Shown one piece after another: positions 8,502 to 17,484 of a stretch of 64,000 bases of DNA. Under the pieces are notes generated by a model. It searched no databases. It was given only the letters and a program-made list of their open reading frames with translations, and had not been told where the DNA came from. The stretch's first letter is position 1. Each line of letters starts with the position of its first letter. The position numbers were made by a program, and so were the translations under genes. This DNA is from Microbacterium sp. EYE_78 (GTDB taxonomy: Bacteria > Actinomycetota > Actinomycetes > Actinomycetales > Microbacteriaceae), in assembly GCF_023149035.1 (NCBI RefSeq), contig NZ_JAHXMY010000001.1:1116001-1180000 (forward strand), written 5' to 3'.

Positions 8502-9071
8502 ATGACGGACCGCACCATCGGCTACATCGTCGGCAGCATCTCGTCGACCTCGATCAACCGCCGCCTCGCCAAGGCGCTCGAGCGTCTCGCTCCCGAGGGC
8601 ACCACGCTGGTCGAGATCCCGATCAAGGACCTGCCCTTCTACTCGGTCGACCACGACGGCAACTTCCCCCAGGTGGCCGTCGACTTCAAGCAGGCGATCG
8701 CCGACGTGGACGGTGTCATCATCGTGACCCCCGAGTACAGCCGCTCCATCCCGGGTGTGCTCAAGAACGCCCTCGACTGGGCAGCCCGCCCCTACGGCCA
8801 GGGCGCTTTCAACAACAAGCCCACCGCCGTCATCGGCACCTCGGGCAGCGGCATCGCGACCGCCGCCGCGCAGCAGCACCTGAAGGCGATCCTCAGCCAC
8901 TTCAATGCGCCCACGCTCGGCCAGCCCGAGGGCTACGTGCAGAGCACGCCGGGCCTCTTCGGCGAGGACGGCGAGGTCACGAGCGACGAGACCGCCGGCT
9001 TCCTGAGCGGCTACCTCGAGGCGTTCGGCGACCTGGTCGACCGCTACGCGAAGGTCCCCGCGGGCGTCTGA
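8502..9071 (+). CDS. NAD(P)H-dependent FMN reductase
   Basis: 189 residues, flavodoxin-like fold of the NADPH-dependent FMN reductase / azoreductase (SsuE, ChrR, YieF) family. Seen: IGYIVGSISSTSINRRLAKA (phosphate-binding loop, residues 5-24) and ITVTPEYS-like VIIVTPEYSRSIPGVLKNAL (about residues 76-95). It reduces FMN or quinones with two electrons and often protects from oxidative stress; a specific substrate is not shown. Start ATG 8502 follows GGAGGA. The upstream gap of 215 bases (8287-8501) contains an AT-rich stretch (8410-8433) that is the likely promoter, and the palindrome GATGCC-AGGT-GGCATC at 8461-8476, whose role is unknown. Confidence 0.87.
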   Translation: MTDRTIGYIVGSISSTSINRRLAKALERLAPEGTTLVEIPIKDLPFYSVDHDGNFPQVAVDFKQAIADVDGVIIVTPEYSRSIPGVLKNALDWAARPYGQGAFNNKPTAVIGTSGSGIATAAAQQHLKAILSHFNAPTLGQPEGYVQSTPGLFGEDGEVTSDETAGFLSGYLEAFGDLVDRYAKVPAGV

Positions 9072-9085
9072 CCCCCCGCGATCAC

Positions 9086-9115
9086 GAGCGGCCCCGCCTT
9101 CGGGTGGGGCCGCTC
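9086..9115. terminator. Bidirectional terminator
   Basis: Stem GAGCGGCCCC / GGGGCCGCTC around a short CTTCGG-containing loop between two convergent genes (FMN reductase and response regulator). Confidence 0.75.
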
Positions 9116-9120
9116 CGCGT

Positions 9121-9792
9121 TCAGGCGAGGCCGTGCCGGTAGGCCCAGACGACGGCTGCGACCCGGTCGCGGGCGCCGAGCTTCTGCAGCACGTTGGACA
9201 CGTGCGTCTTCACCGTCGCCTCGCCGATGTACAGCTCCCGTGCGATCTCGCCGTTGCTCATCGCGCGGGCGAGCAGGCGCAGCACCTCGGTCTCGCGCTC
9301 GGTGAGCTCCACCGGGAGGGCGGGCGCGGCATCCGTCTGACGGGGGAGGGATGCCGTCGGTGCCGCCTCGGTCGCTGCGAACCGCTCGATCACGCGGCGT
9401 GTGACGGCCGGCGACAGCAGCGCCTCGCCCGAGTGCGCGACCCGGACGGCGTTCGTCAGCTCTTCGGGTCCGGCGTTCTTCAGCAGGAACCCGCTGGCAC
9501 CCGCCGCGAGGGCCTGGAACAGGTAGTCGTCGCGGTCGAAGGTCGTCACGATGACGACGGATGCCGGGACCTCGGCATCCGCGACGATCCGCCGCGTCGC
9601 CTCGAGGCCGTCCATGTCGGGCATCTGCACGTCCATGCAGATGACGTCGGGGCGCAGCTCGCGCGCCGCGGAGACGGCGGCGACTCCGTCGCCCGCCTCG
9701 CCGACGACCTCGACGTCGCCCGCCGCTTCGAGGATCATGCGGAAGCCGGCGCGCATCACGGCGTGGTCGTCGACCAGCAGCACCCGGATCAC
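9121..9792 (-). CDS. Two-component response regulator, NarL/LuxR family
   Basis: 223 residues: receiver domain (1-120) with acidic pocket D8-D9 and phosphoacceptor D54 (ICMDVQMPDMDG), a Pro/Ala linker, then a LuxR-type helix-turn-helix (ELTERETEVLRLLARAMSNG, ATVKTHVSNVLQKLGARDR). The gene follows the sensor kinase with a 4-base overlap (9789-9792), so the two form a pair. The genes they control are not evident; the flanking reductases are possible targets. Confidence 0.93.
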   Translation of the reverse strand: MIRVLLVDDHAVMRAGFRMILEAAGDVEVVGEAGDGVAAVSAARELRPDVICMDVQMPDMDGLEATRRIVADAEVPASVVIVTTFDRDDYLFQALAAGASGFLLKNAGPEELTNAVRVAHSGEALLSPAVTRRVIERFAATEAAPTASLPRQTDAAPALPVELTERETEVLRLLARAMSNGEIARELYIGEATVKTHVSNVLQKLGARDRVAAVVWAYRHGLA

Positions 9793-11048
9793 GCGCGCGT
9801 CCCTTCGTTCGACCGGGCGGAGTGCGGCACGCGCACGCGCACCAGGAAACCCCCGCGGTCGCGGGCCCGCGCCTCGAGCGTTCCTCCGGAAGAAGCGGCC
9901 CGTTCGCGCATTCCCACCAGTCCGAGGCCCGCTCGTCCGGAGATCGGTCGGCGCCCCGTGTTCGAGACCTCCAGCTCGACTGCGTCGTCGCCGTACCGCA
10001 CCCGCACGTCGGCTGTCGCGCCGGGACCGCCGTGGCGGCGGGCGTTCGTCAGCGCCTCCTGCGCGATGCGGTAGAGGTTCACCTGCACGACCTCCGACGT
10101 CTCGATCGGCTCGCCGACCACCGAGAGCTCGGTCGGCAGACCGTTCTCGCCGGCGTGCGCCACGAGCGCCGGCAGGGCGTCGAGTCGCAGCGTGGACCCG
10201 CCCGGCGCGTCGGCGTCGGGGGTGCGGAGGGTCTCGAGCAGCTGCCGCAGCTCGGTCAACGCCTGTCGCGCAGACGTCTCGACACCGGCGAGCGCGGTCT
10301 TCGCGGCATCCGGATCGCGGTCGAGCACCGTCCGTGCCGCGCCCGCCTGCACGCCCATGGCCGACACGTGGTGGGCGACGACGTCGTGCAGCTCACGCGC
10401 GATGCGCACCCGGTCGAGGGCCACGGCCTGGGCCGCCGTCAGCTCGCGCTCACGCTCGAGCTCGGCGGTGCGCTGCTCGAGTGCGGCCTTGTCCATCGCG
10501 CCGGTGTACGCCCGTTCGCCGAACAGGTACGCGCCGCCGAAGAACGCGACGTTGATGAGGAACTGGATCATCGCGAACGCGGCGAAGGGCGAGAACGGCC
10601 CCTCCTGCGACAGCGAGTCGTCGCCGGAGGTGGCGGACTGGAAGATCGAGATCATCAGCCAGACGAACATGGCGATGATGACGAGGATGCGGGCGAGCGC
10701 CGCGCGGCGGCGATCGGCGACCCACGCGCCCACCGTGTAGATCGCGATGAAGAGCGCGACGTTGCCGACGTAGACCTCGGGGATGCGGAACGACACCCCC
10801 ACGAAGTACGCCGCCGCGACGGCGACGAGCACCGCGCTCGGGAACCGGCGACGCAGGGCCAGCGGCAGCGTGAGGGCGGCGGCGTAGACGAAGCCCCACC
10901 AGAGCTCCGGGTGCTCACCGCCGTAGATGGTCGAGACGGAGCCGAGCGTGGCGCTCAGGATGCCGGCGATCAGCATCCCTGCGGCGAGCCACGCATCGTG
11001 GCGCAGCTCGGTCGCGGTCACCGGTCGGCGGACGGTCGAGGCGGGCAT
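9789..11048 (-). CDS. Sensor histidine kinase, HisKA_3 family
   Basis: 419 residues. Four to five N-terminal membrane spans (about residues 20-175) without a large outer loop suggest sensing within the membrane. Then a coiled linker (LEQRTAELERERELT), the dimerisation/phosphoacceptor helix RIARELHDVVAHHVSAM with H221, and a C-terminal HATPase domain with N-box (QEALTNARRHG) and G-box (GRAGLGLVGMRERA). Partner of the NarL-type regulator immediately downstream. Signal unknown. Leaderless: TAGCGT lies 6 nt before ATG 11048. Confidence 0.92.
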   Translation of the reverse strand: MPASTVRRPVTATELRHDAWLAAGMLIAGILSATLGSVSTIYGGEHPELWWGFVYAAALTLPLALRRRFPSAVLVAVAAAYFVGVSFRIPEVYVGNVALFIAIYTVGAWVADRRRAALARILVIIAMFVWLMISIFQSATSGDDSLSQEGPFSPFAAFAMIQFLINVAFFGGAYLFGERAYTGAMDKAALEQRTAELERERELTAAQAVALDRVRIARELHDVVAHHVSAMGVQAGAARTVLDRDPDAAKTALAGVETSARQALTELRQLLETLRTPDADAPGGSTLRLDALPALVAHAGENGLPTELSVVGEPIETSEVVQVNLYRIAQEALTNARRHGGPGATADVRVRYGDDAVELEVSNTGRRPISGRAGLGLVGMRERAASSGGTLEARARDRGGFLVRVRVPHSARSNEGTRA

Positions 11049-11054
11049 CCCTCC

Positions 11055-11060
11055 ACGCTA
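11055..11060 (-). promoter_or_regulatory. -10 box of the sensor kinase operon
   Basis: TAGCGT on the minus strand, 6 nt before ATG 11048. The intervening GGAGGG is too close to the ATG to act as a normal ribosome binding site, favouring leaderless initiation. Confidence 0.5.
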
Positions 11061-11162
11061 GAGGGAGCCGCAGCCGCCGGCATCCGCCCTGCGGGGGAGG
11101 CCTGGTCGGCCGGGCCGGCGCGGAGTACAGTCCGTCGCGTACCGGCATCCGGGAGGAGCGAC

Positions 11163-11795
11163 ATGACCGCGCGAGGTCGCATCGTCATCGACCTGTTCAC
11201 CACGCTCGACGGCGTCGCGCAGGCGCCCGGCGGGCCGGAGGAGGACGAGTCGGGCGGGTTCCGCTTCGGCGGGTGGCAGGCGCCGTTCCCCGATGACATG
11301 GTGGGGGAGCAGGTCGACGCCTACATCCGGTCGATGGACGCGCTGCTGCTCGGGCGGCGGACCTATGACATCTTCGCCGCCTACTGGCCGCAGCACACCG
11401 ACGGGGCGGTCGGCGAGATCGGTCGCACCTTCGACCGTGTGCCGAAGTACGTCGCATCGCGGTCGGCGCTGCAGCCGACCTGGCAGGGGACGACGCGGCT
11501 CGGCGACGACACCCCCGCCGAGGTCGATGCGCTGCGCGACCGGCACCGCGAGATCCATGTCGTCGGCAGCGTCGGACTCGTGCAGACGCTGCTCGAGTCC
11601 GCGGTGTTCGACGAGCTGCGGATGTGGGTGCATCCGGTCGTGCTCGGCGAGGGGAGGAAGGTCTTCCCCGAGGGTGCGACGCCGCGGAGCCTCGCACTGA
11701 TCGAGCCGCCGCTCGTCGGCGATCACGGCGTGGTGCAGCTGCGGTACGCACCCGCGGGCCCGGTCGAGACCGGAGACATGGACGAACGCGCCTGA
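11163..11795 (+). CDS. Dihydrofolate reductase family protein (RibD C-terminal domain)
   Basis: 210 residues with the RibD_C / DHFR-like fold: start IVIDLFTTLDGVAQ, ALLLGRRTYDIFAAYWP around residues 60-75, HVVGSVGLVQTLL and HPVVLGEGRKVF near the end. This family includes the riboflavin pathway reductase domain and many stand-alone reductases of unknown substrate. Nothing nearby links it to riboflavin synthesis. The start follows GGGAGGAG at 11150-11157. Confidence 0.85.
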   Translation: MTARGRIVIDLFTTLDGVAQAPGGPEEDESGGFRFGGWQAPFPDDMVGEQVDAYIRSMDALLLGRRTYDIFAAYWPQHTDGAVGEIGRTFDRVPKYVASRSALQPTWQGTTRLGDDTPAEVDALRDRHREIHVVGSVGLVQTLLESAVFDELRMWVHPVVLGEGRKVFPEGATPRSLALIEPPLVGDHGVVQLRYAPAGPVETGDMDERA

Positions 11796-11814
11796 GCGGC
11801 GTTCGCGACGGAGG

Positions 11815-12654
11815 TCAGAAGATCATCGGGCGATCGTCGTCGTCCTCGCCGTCGAGGTCGAGGTCGATGACGACGGGCACGTGGTCGCTGGGGATTTCTC
11901 CCTTGCGCTCCTCGCGGTGGATGGATGCCCCGACCACCCCGTCCGCGAGGGCCGGTGAGCCCAGGATGAAGTCGATGCGGAGGCCCTCGTTGCGAGGGAA
12001 GCGGAGCTGCTTGTAGTCCCAGTAGGTGTAGCCGGTCGGGACGAGCGGACGGACGGTGTCGACGAGCCCGGCGTCGAGCAGCGACTGGAACGCTGCGCGC
12101 TCCTCGGGCGAGACGTGGGTCGTCGCGCCCTCGACCACCGTCGGGTCGCCGTTGTCGGCATCCGTCGGGGCGATGTTGAAGTCGCCGACCAGGGCGAGGG
12201 GCAGGCCCGGCTGCGCGGCGAGCGTGTGCTGGGTGTAGGCGCGCAGCGCCTCGAGCCAGTGCAGTTTGTAGGTGAAATGCGGGTCGTCGAGGCCGCGCCC
12301 GTTGGGGACGTACAGGCTCCACACCTTGACGCCCCCGATGGTGGCGCCGATCGCCCGCGCCTCCTGCGGGGCATCCGGACCCTCGTGGCCCTTCAAGAAC
12401 CCGGGCATGTCGGGGAAGGCGTACTCGACCTCGGTGATCGGCTCACGGCTGGCGATCGCGACGCCGTTCCACTGATTCAGCCCGTGCGCCTCGACGCGGT
12501 ACCCGGCCGCTTCGAACGCCTCGTACGGGAACTGCTCGGGCTTGCACTTGATCTCCTGCATCGCGAGCACATCGATGTTCTCGCGCACGGCGAAGTCGAC
12601 GGTGCGCACGACCCGTGCGCGGATCGAGTTGACGTTCCAGGTGGCAAGGCGCAT
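11815..12654 (-). CDS. xthA: Exodeoxyribonuclease III / AP endonuclease
   Basis: 279 residues of the EEP (exonuclease-endonuclease-phosphatase) superfamily. Seen: RLATWNVNSIRAR at the N-terminus, catalytic Glu in MQEIKCKPEQFP, LVGDFNIAPTD, GLRIDFILGSP and terminal SDHVPVVIDL with the catalytic Asp-His. It cleaves DNA at abasic sites and degrades 3' ends during base excision repair. The frame opens 10 codons earlier (12684), but ATG 12654 matches the family's start and has TAGGCT exactly 7 nt upstream. It marks the left border of the catabolic block that follows. Confidence 0.93.
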   Translation of the reverse strand: MRLATWNVNSIRARVVRTVDFAVRENIDVLAMQEIKCKPEQFPYEAFEAAGYRVEAHGLNQWNGVAIASREPITEVEYAFPDMPGFLKGHEGPDAPQEARAIGATIGGVKVWSLYVPNGRGLDDPHFTYKLHWLEALRAYTQHTLAAQPGLPLALVGDFNIAPTDADNGDPTVVEGATTHVSPEERAAFQSLLDAGLVDTVRPLVPTGYTYWDYKQLRFPRNEGLRIDFILGSPALADGVVGASIHREERKGEIPSDHVPVVIDLDLDGEDDDDRPMIF

Positions 12655-12661
12655 GGGTGCA

Positions 12662-12667
12662 AGCCTA
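12662..12667 (-). promoter_or_regulatory. -10 box of leaderless xthA promoter
   Basis: TAGGCT on the minus strand separated from ATG 12654 by 7 nt (TGCACCC). Confidence 0.6.
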
Positions 12668-12689
12668 TTTGCGAGCGCGGACACAGCAG

Positions 12690-12722
12690 AGCGCCCCGTC
12701 CGGATCCCTCGGACGGGGCGCT
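12690..12722 (-). terminator. Terminator of the leftward sugar importer operon
   Basis: 12-bp perfect stem AGCGCCCCGTCC / GGACGGGGCGCT with a 9-nt loop, just after the stop of the last permease gene. Confidence 0.8.
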
Positions 12723-12733
12723 CCAGGTCACGA

Positions 12734-13714
12734 TCAGGCGCGTCGTGCGCGGCCGTAGATCGCGACGACCAGCAGGATGATCGCGCCGTACACGATGTCC
12801 TGCACGCTCGACCCCAGGTTGAAGACCACCACGAGTGTCGAGACTTGCCCGAGCACCAGCGCGCCGGCGAACGTCCCGACGACGGATCCGCTGCCGCCGA
12901 AGATCGACGCCCCTCCCACGACGACCGCCGCGACGGATGCCAGGAGGTACGGCGACCCCATCATCGCCTCCGCCTGCTGGTAGTAGCCGACGATGACGAT
13001 GCCCGCGAACGCCGCCAGCGCTCCGCTGGCCATGTAGCCCCGGATCCGGATCCACGCCACGGGCTGGCCGGCCAGGCGAGCGGTGTCCTCGGAGGATCCG
13101 ACAAGGTAGAGGGAGCGGCCCCACCCCGTCGTGCTGAGGACCAGTTGCAGCACGATCATCAGACCCACCGCGAGCGGGAGCACCGCGGCGAAGGAGACGC
13201 CGAGGACGGTGATCTTCGCCGACGTGATGGCGGTGACGAAATCGGGGACGACGGTGAGCTCGGCGAGGCTGAAGTTCAGCAGCACCAAGCCGAACAGGAG
13301 TCCGTTCATGGCGATCGTCGTCACGATGGGCGTCAGACCGATGCGAGCGACGACGACGCCGTTGACGAAGCCGATCACCGTGCCGGCCAGCAGCGCTGCG
13401 ATGAATGCGCCGACCGGTCCGAGCGCGGCGTTCCACGTGAGGAAGGCGAGCGCGGAGAACGCGATCGTGTTCGGGACGGAGAGGTCGATGCCGCCTTGGA
13501 TCACCGCGAGGGTCTGTCCGAACGACGCGATGGCGAGGATGGCCGCGAACGTCGCGGTGCTGATGAAGCCCTCGATCGTGAACAGTGAGGGTCGGATCGC
13601 ACCCCCGATGACGAACAGTGCGATGAACGCGAGGAACACCCAGGCGCTCGTGGGCACCGCGGACAGGCGGGCGAGTGGGCTGCGCGTCCGCGGTGCGTCG
13701 ACGACGGCGGTCAT
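12734..13714 (-). CDS. Sugar ABC importer permease 2 (RbsC-like)
   Basis: 326 residues, about nine membrane spans, BPD_transp_2 family. The conserved permease-ATPase contact region is visible (VGSSEDTARLAGQPVAWIR) and the terminal VVVGGASIFGGSGSV glycine motif. It pairs with the permease upstream as a heterodimer, unlike E. coli RbsC which is a homodimer. ATG 13714 is preceded by GGGAGG and overlaps the stop of the upstream permease by 4 bases. Last gene of the importer operon. Confidence 0.9.
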   Translation of the reverse strand: MTAVVDAPRTRSPLARLSAVPTSAWVFLAFIALFVIGGAIRPSLFTIEGFISTATFAAILAIASFGQTLAVIQGGIDLSVPNTIAFSALAFLTWNAALGPVGAFIAALLAGTVIGFVNGVVVARIGLTPIVTTIAMNGLLFGLVLLNFSLAELTVVPDFVTAITSAKITVLGVSFAAVLPLAVGLMIVLQLVLSTTGWGRSLYLVGSSEDTARLAGQPVAWIRIRGYMASGALAAFAGIVIVGYYQQAEAMMGSPYLLASVAAVVVGGASIFGGSGSVVGTFAGALVLGQVSTLVVVFNLGSSVQDIVYGAIILLVVAIYGRARRA

Positions 13715-14733
13715 GGCCGTCCTCCCTTCGAGAGAGCGCTGCGTGCGGCGATGACGCGCACGAGCACGGGGATGGCCACGACGGCGAAGATGATGAGAGC
13801 GTTCACGACGTACTGCCAATACGAGTTGACGCCGGCGAAGAACAGCAGGTTGCCGACGAGCCCCAGGGTGCACGCTGCGACGACGGTGCCGAGGACGCTG
13901 CCTCGGCCGCCGGCGAAGCTCGCCCCGGAGAGCGCGACCGCGGCGATCGACGTCAAGAGGTAGGGGTCGCCGCTTCGAGGATCGCCGGTGACGGTGGAGC
14001 CGGCGAGCAGCATCGCTCCGAATGAGACGAGGATGCCCGAGAAGACGAACGTGCCGAGGATCGTGGCCCGCGAGTTCAACCCGGCGGCCTGCACGGCATC
14101 CCGGTTGGAGCCCACGCCGTAGATCTGACGGCCGAATCCCGTGCGCTGGAGGACGAACCACACGGCGACGGCGATGAGGAGGAGCCAGACGACCGACATC
14201 GGGACGAACGGGATCAGCTCGCCGCTCGTGATGAGGAAGACGGACTGGTCGAGTGCGCCGCCCGGTCGGTCGAGGATGGTCCGGGCGATCGCTCCGATGA
14301 TGAACGCGCTCGCCAGGGTGACCGCGATCGCCGGCAGCCGCCCGAAGGCGACGAGGAAGCCGTTGAACAGGCCGCACGCAGCTCCGGTCGCGATGCCGAC
14401 GAGGAGGGCCGCCCACCCCGGCAGGTTCGCCAGCTGCGTCGCGAAGACGACGTTGCACAGGCTCGCGATCGCGCCGATGGAGATGTCGATTCCGCCGATG
14501 AGGACGATCAGCAGCTGTCCGAGGGCGATGACGGCCAGCGGAACGACGAGGTTCGCGGCCGTCTGCAGCTGGAAGCGGGTCAACAGCCCGGGATTGATGG
14601 CGAGGTAGATCGCGATGAAGGCGACGAAGGCCACCACCGGTGGGAGTGCCCCTTCGTGCAGCGACCGCCGGGTCCACTGCGGGAGCCGTTCGGGCGCCCG
14701 CGAACGGGTGGGGGTGAAGATGGTTCCGGTCAT
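13711..14733 (-). CDS. Sugar ABC importer permease 1 (RbsC-like)
   Basis: 340 residues, about nine membrane spans, BPD_transp_2 family. Characteristic segments: LIVLIGGIDISIGAIASL, GVGSNRDAVQAAGLNSR and VALSGASFAGGRGSV. The first 35 residues are cytoplasmic and basic (TPTRSRAPERLPQWTRR). Start ATG 14733 overlaps the ATPase stop by 4 bases, so a longer frame reaching into the ATPase gene is rejected. It forms the channel with the second permease; the sugar is unknown. Confidence 0.9.
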   Translation of the reverse strand: MTGTIFTPTRSRAPERLPQWTRRSLHEGALPPVVAFVAFIAIYLAINPGLLTRFQLQTAANLVVPLAVIALGQLLIVLIGGIDISIGAIASLCNVVFATQLANLPGWAALLVGIATGAACGLFNGFLVAFGRLPAIAVTLASAFIIGAIARTILDRPGGALDQSVFLITSGELIPFVPMSVVWLLLIAVAVWFVLQRTGFGRQIYGVGSNRDAVQAAGLNSRATILGTFVFSGILVSFGAMLLAGSTVTGDPRSGDPYLLTSIAAVALSGASFAGGRGSVLGTVVAACTLGLVGNLLFFAGVNSYWQYVVNALIIFAVVAIPVLVRVIAARSALSKGGRP

Positions 14734-16283
14734 TCCGAGGACCTCATTCCGACAGCTGCGCCGACGACGGCGTCGGCGGTGATCTCGGAGCCTTCGAGCT
14801 CCTGGGTGACGGTGCCGCGGTACAGCACGGCGACCCGGTGGCACATGTGGACCAGTTCCTCGACCTCGGTCGAGAACCAGACGATGCCCACGCCCTGACG
14901 CGCGAGCGCCACCATCGCGGCGTACAGCTCCTGCTTGGCACGGACGTCGATGCCCCGCGTCGGGTCATGGAGGATGAGGAGCGTGCGGTCGCGATCCAGC
15001 CACCGTCCGAAGACGAGCTTCTGCTGGTTGCCGCCGGAGAGGTTGCCGGCGGGCTCAAGCGGACCACGAGTCCGGACGCTGAGCGAGTCGAGGACGGCTC
15101 GGATCCAGCCGCGGTCACGTGCGAGCAGGGCCCGGCCACCGAGACCGAACGCGCGGGTCCAGGGCGCCTCGAGGTTCTCCCCGACGCCGAGCTCGAGCGC
15201 GAGCCCTTCCCGCTTCCGGTCTTCCGGCACGTAGCCGACGCCGGCTTTGACGGCGCGGAGAGGCGTCAGGGATCGGATGTCCCGACCCCCGATCCGCCAT
15301 GTGTCGGCGGACGCGGGCGCAGCGCCGAACAGTGCCCGCAGAAGCTCCGTCTGGCCGTGCCCCTGCAAGCCGCCGATGCCCAGGATCTCGCCCGCCCGCA
15401 CCCGAAGAGTGACATCGGAGAGCCGCGCGGACCGGAGCCCCACGACCGTGAGCACATCCTCGGCGTCGCTCTCGACCGGAGAGACGTCGGGGAACTGCTT
15501 CGCGGCGGCGCGACCCGCCATCATCGAGATGAGCTCGTCATCGGTCCAGCCGCCCTTCTCGAACGTGCCGACGGCGGTCCCGTCGCGGAGGACCGTGCCG
15601 CGATCCGCGATCTCCCGGATCTCACGGAGCCGGTGCGACACGTAGATGACCGCGCCGCCGCGAGCGGTGATCTCGCGGATCCGGTCGAAGAGCCACTCCA
15701 CGCCGGGAGGCGTGAGCGCGCTCGACGCCTCGTCGAGGATCAACAGCTTCGGCTCGGCGGCGATGGCTCTCGCGATTTCGACGAGTTGACGGTCGGCGAG
15801 CAGCAGCGTCCCCACGCGAGCCTGCGGGTCGATGTGCGTCAGTCCGAGCCTGGACAGGAGCGCTGTCGCCCCCGCCACCGCTGTGCGGGGCGCGAAGGGC
15901 CGTGCACTCGGAAGATCGGGGAGCGCCAGGTTCTCGGCGACGGTCCACTCGGGCACGAGCGCGATCTCCTGGTAGGCGCAAGCGATCCCCAGGGCGCGGG
16001 AGCGCGCGATGCTCCCGCCCCGAAGCGCCTCGCCGTCGATGAGCACGTCGCCGGTCGTGGCTGCGACAGCGCCCGACAGGATCTTCGACACGGTGCTCTT
16101 GCCTGCCCCGTTCTCACCGACGAGGGCATGGACCTCGCCCGGGCGGCACTCGAAGCTCACGTCGGCGACGGCGCGCACCGGGCCGTACGACTTGTGGAGG
16201 TCGCGGGCCACCAGGAGTGGGGCGACCTCCGCGGAGGCCGCCGTAGGGGCGACCTCCGCGGGAAGTGCGGTCTGCTCGTTCAT
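14730..16283 (-). CDS. Sugar ABC importer, double ATPase (RbsA/MglA-like) with altered motifs
   Basis: 517 residues with two ATPase domains. First domain: Walker A GENGAGKST and Walker B LLILDEASSALTP are intact, but the signature is LLLADRQLVEIARAIA instead of the usual L-S-x-G/Q-x-Q form. Second domain: the Walker A region is the degenerate GGLQGHGQTE, normal for this family. Its signature LSGGNQQKLVFGRWL is good, but the Walker B is LLILHDPTRGIDVRAK, where Asp-Glu is replaced by His-Asp, so the catalytic Glu is missing from the second site. Ribose-type ATPases often have one weak site, but here both sites deviate in different elements. It powers the two permeases downstream (4-base overlap) and the lipoprotein receptor upstream. 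Confidence 0.9.
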   Translation of the reverse strand: MNEQTALPAEVAPTAASAEVAPLLVARDLHKSYGPVRAVADVSFECRPGEVHALVGENGAGKSTVSKILSGAVAATTGDVLIDGEALRGGSIARSRALGIACAYQEIALVPEWTVAENLALPDLPSARPFAPRTAVAGATALLSRLGLTHIDPQARVGTLLLADRQLVEIARAIAAEPKLLILDEASSALTPPGVEWLFDRIREITARGGAVIYVSHRLREIREIADRGTVLRDGTAVGTFEKGGWTDDELISMMAGRAAAKQFPDVSPVESDAEDVLTVVGLRSARLSDVTLRVRAGEILGIGGLQGHGQTELLRALFGAAPASADTWRIGGRDIRSLTPLRAVKAGVGYVPEDRKREGLALELGVGENLEAPWTRAFGLGGRALLARDRGWIRAVLDSLSVRTRGPLEPAGNLSGGNQQKLVFGRWLDRDRTLLILHDPTRGIDVRAKQELYAAMVALARQGVGIVWFSTEVEELVHMCHRVAVLYRGTVTQELEGSEITADAVVGAAVGMRSSE

Positions 16284-16301
16284 TCGATGCTGTCCGCGTC
16301 G

Positions 16302-17393
16302 TCAGTTCTGGTAGAAGGCGAGGACCTCGTCGAGCGTGAGGTCGAGCCCGGGGAAGTCGTAGCCGAGCTGGAAGTTGTCGGGCATGTCGGGCAAGCAGAA
16401 GTCCTCGGCGTTGTCGGCGGTGATCTCCAGCGGCGCGTAGAACTGCTCCTTCTCGATGTCCTCGCCTTCGAGGAGCAGCACCGCCTGCTCGAGGCCCTTC
16501 GCATAGATCGCGGGCTGGCCGAAGATCATGTTGCCCACGAGTCCCTCGGGGGCGTACTCGACCAGCGCGCACGCTTCGCCGTTGTAGCCCGAGCCACCCA
16601 CGACCGGGACGAACGGGATGCCGGCGTCCGCGAACGCGGCCGGCACTCCCTGGCCGCCGGTGAGGAAGGAGTAGACGCCGCCGACTCCCGGCTCGGACTG
16701 GAGGATCTGCGACATGGCCTGCTGCGCGTCCGCCTCGTTCCAGCCGTTCGTGCCCTGCGCGACGATGCTCGCACCGCCTCCTGTCAGGACTTCCTCGACG
16801 GCGGGCATGGAGGAATCGTTGAGGGGGACCCCGGCGAGGCCCTCCAGCACGGCGACCTCCTTGTCATCGCCGAGCTGCTCGAGCAGCCACTCCGCGCCGA
16901 TGGTCCCGGCGTTGGCCCAGTCCGTCGACACCGTGTAGACGTAGTCGTTCGAGTAGGGCCCGCCGTTCGCGATGACGGGGATGTCTGCGGCCTGTGCCTG
17001 AGCGATGGCGGCGTCCGCGCCGGTCGCCGATGCCGGATCGAACAGGATGGCGTCGACGCCCTCGGCGATGAGATTCTGGATGGCCGCGTTCTGCTGGGCG
17101 GCGTCGTTGTCGTTCGTGCGGACGATCTTGACCTCGACCTTGTCCTTGTACTCCGGTCGCTCGGCGAGTGCCTGCAGTGCGGCGAGACCCATCTCCCGCC
17201 AGGCCTGGCCGCCGAGAGGCTGCTGGAAGCCGATGACGAACTTCTCGTTCGAGGTGCCGTCCCCGCCGGCATTGCCCGCGGAGTTGCCCGTGTCGGCGGG
17301 CGCGGAGGTGCAGGCGCTCAGTGCGAGTGCGGTGGCGCCGACGACCGCGAACAGCATGGTCGAGCGCCGGATGGTGGCAGTGCGTCGTTGCAT
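16302..17393 (-). CDS. Sugar-binding lipoprotein of the ABC importer
   Basis: 363 residues. Lipoprotein signal with lipobox ALSAC (C28) after a hydrophobic stretch, a Gly/Asn-rich linker, then the two-lobed periplasmic-binding fold of the ribose family (KFVIGFQQPLGGQAWREMG, EGVDAILFDPASATGADAAI, VVGGSGYNGEACALVEYAPE). It delivers the sugar to the permeases from the outer face of the membrane. The frame opens to 17459, but ATG 17393 is preceded by AAGGGAGAG and gives a proper signal peptide. First gene of the leftward importer operon, divergent from the catabolic operon. Ligand unknown; the downstream enzymes suggest a pentose or sugar derivative. Confidence 0.9.
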   Translation of the reverse strand: MQRRTATIRRSTMLFAVVGATALALSACTSAPADTGNSAGNAGGDGTSNEKFVIGFQQPLGGQAWREMGLAALQALAERPEYKDKVEVKIVRTNDNDAAQQNAAIQNLIAEGVDAILFDPASATGADAAIAQAQAADIPVIANGGPYSNDYVYTVSTDWANAGTIGAEWLLEQLGDDKEVAVLEGLAGVPLNDSSMPAVEEVLTGGGASIVAQGTNGWNEADAQQAMSQILQSEPGVGGVYSFLTGGQGVPAAFADAGIPFVPVVGGSGYNGEACALVEYAPEGLVGNMIFGQPAIYAKGLEQAVLLLEGEDIEKEQFYAPLEITADNAEDFCLPDMPDNFQLGYDFPGLDLTLDEVLAFYQN

Positions 17394-17484
17394 GTGATCT
17401 CTCCCTTGAAATCGGATTGCGAGCCTCGTTCGGGGCTGATCCCTCGGCGTCTTCGCCATCCCCGGACCGTTCCGAGAATTCGAG

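Noticed and set aside
12734..14677. A 647-residue fused permease
   Set aside because: The upstream half is a frame shadow of the first permease; ATG 13714 with GGGAGG and a 4-base overlap gives a normal 326-residue permease.
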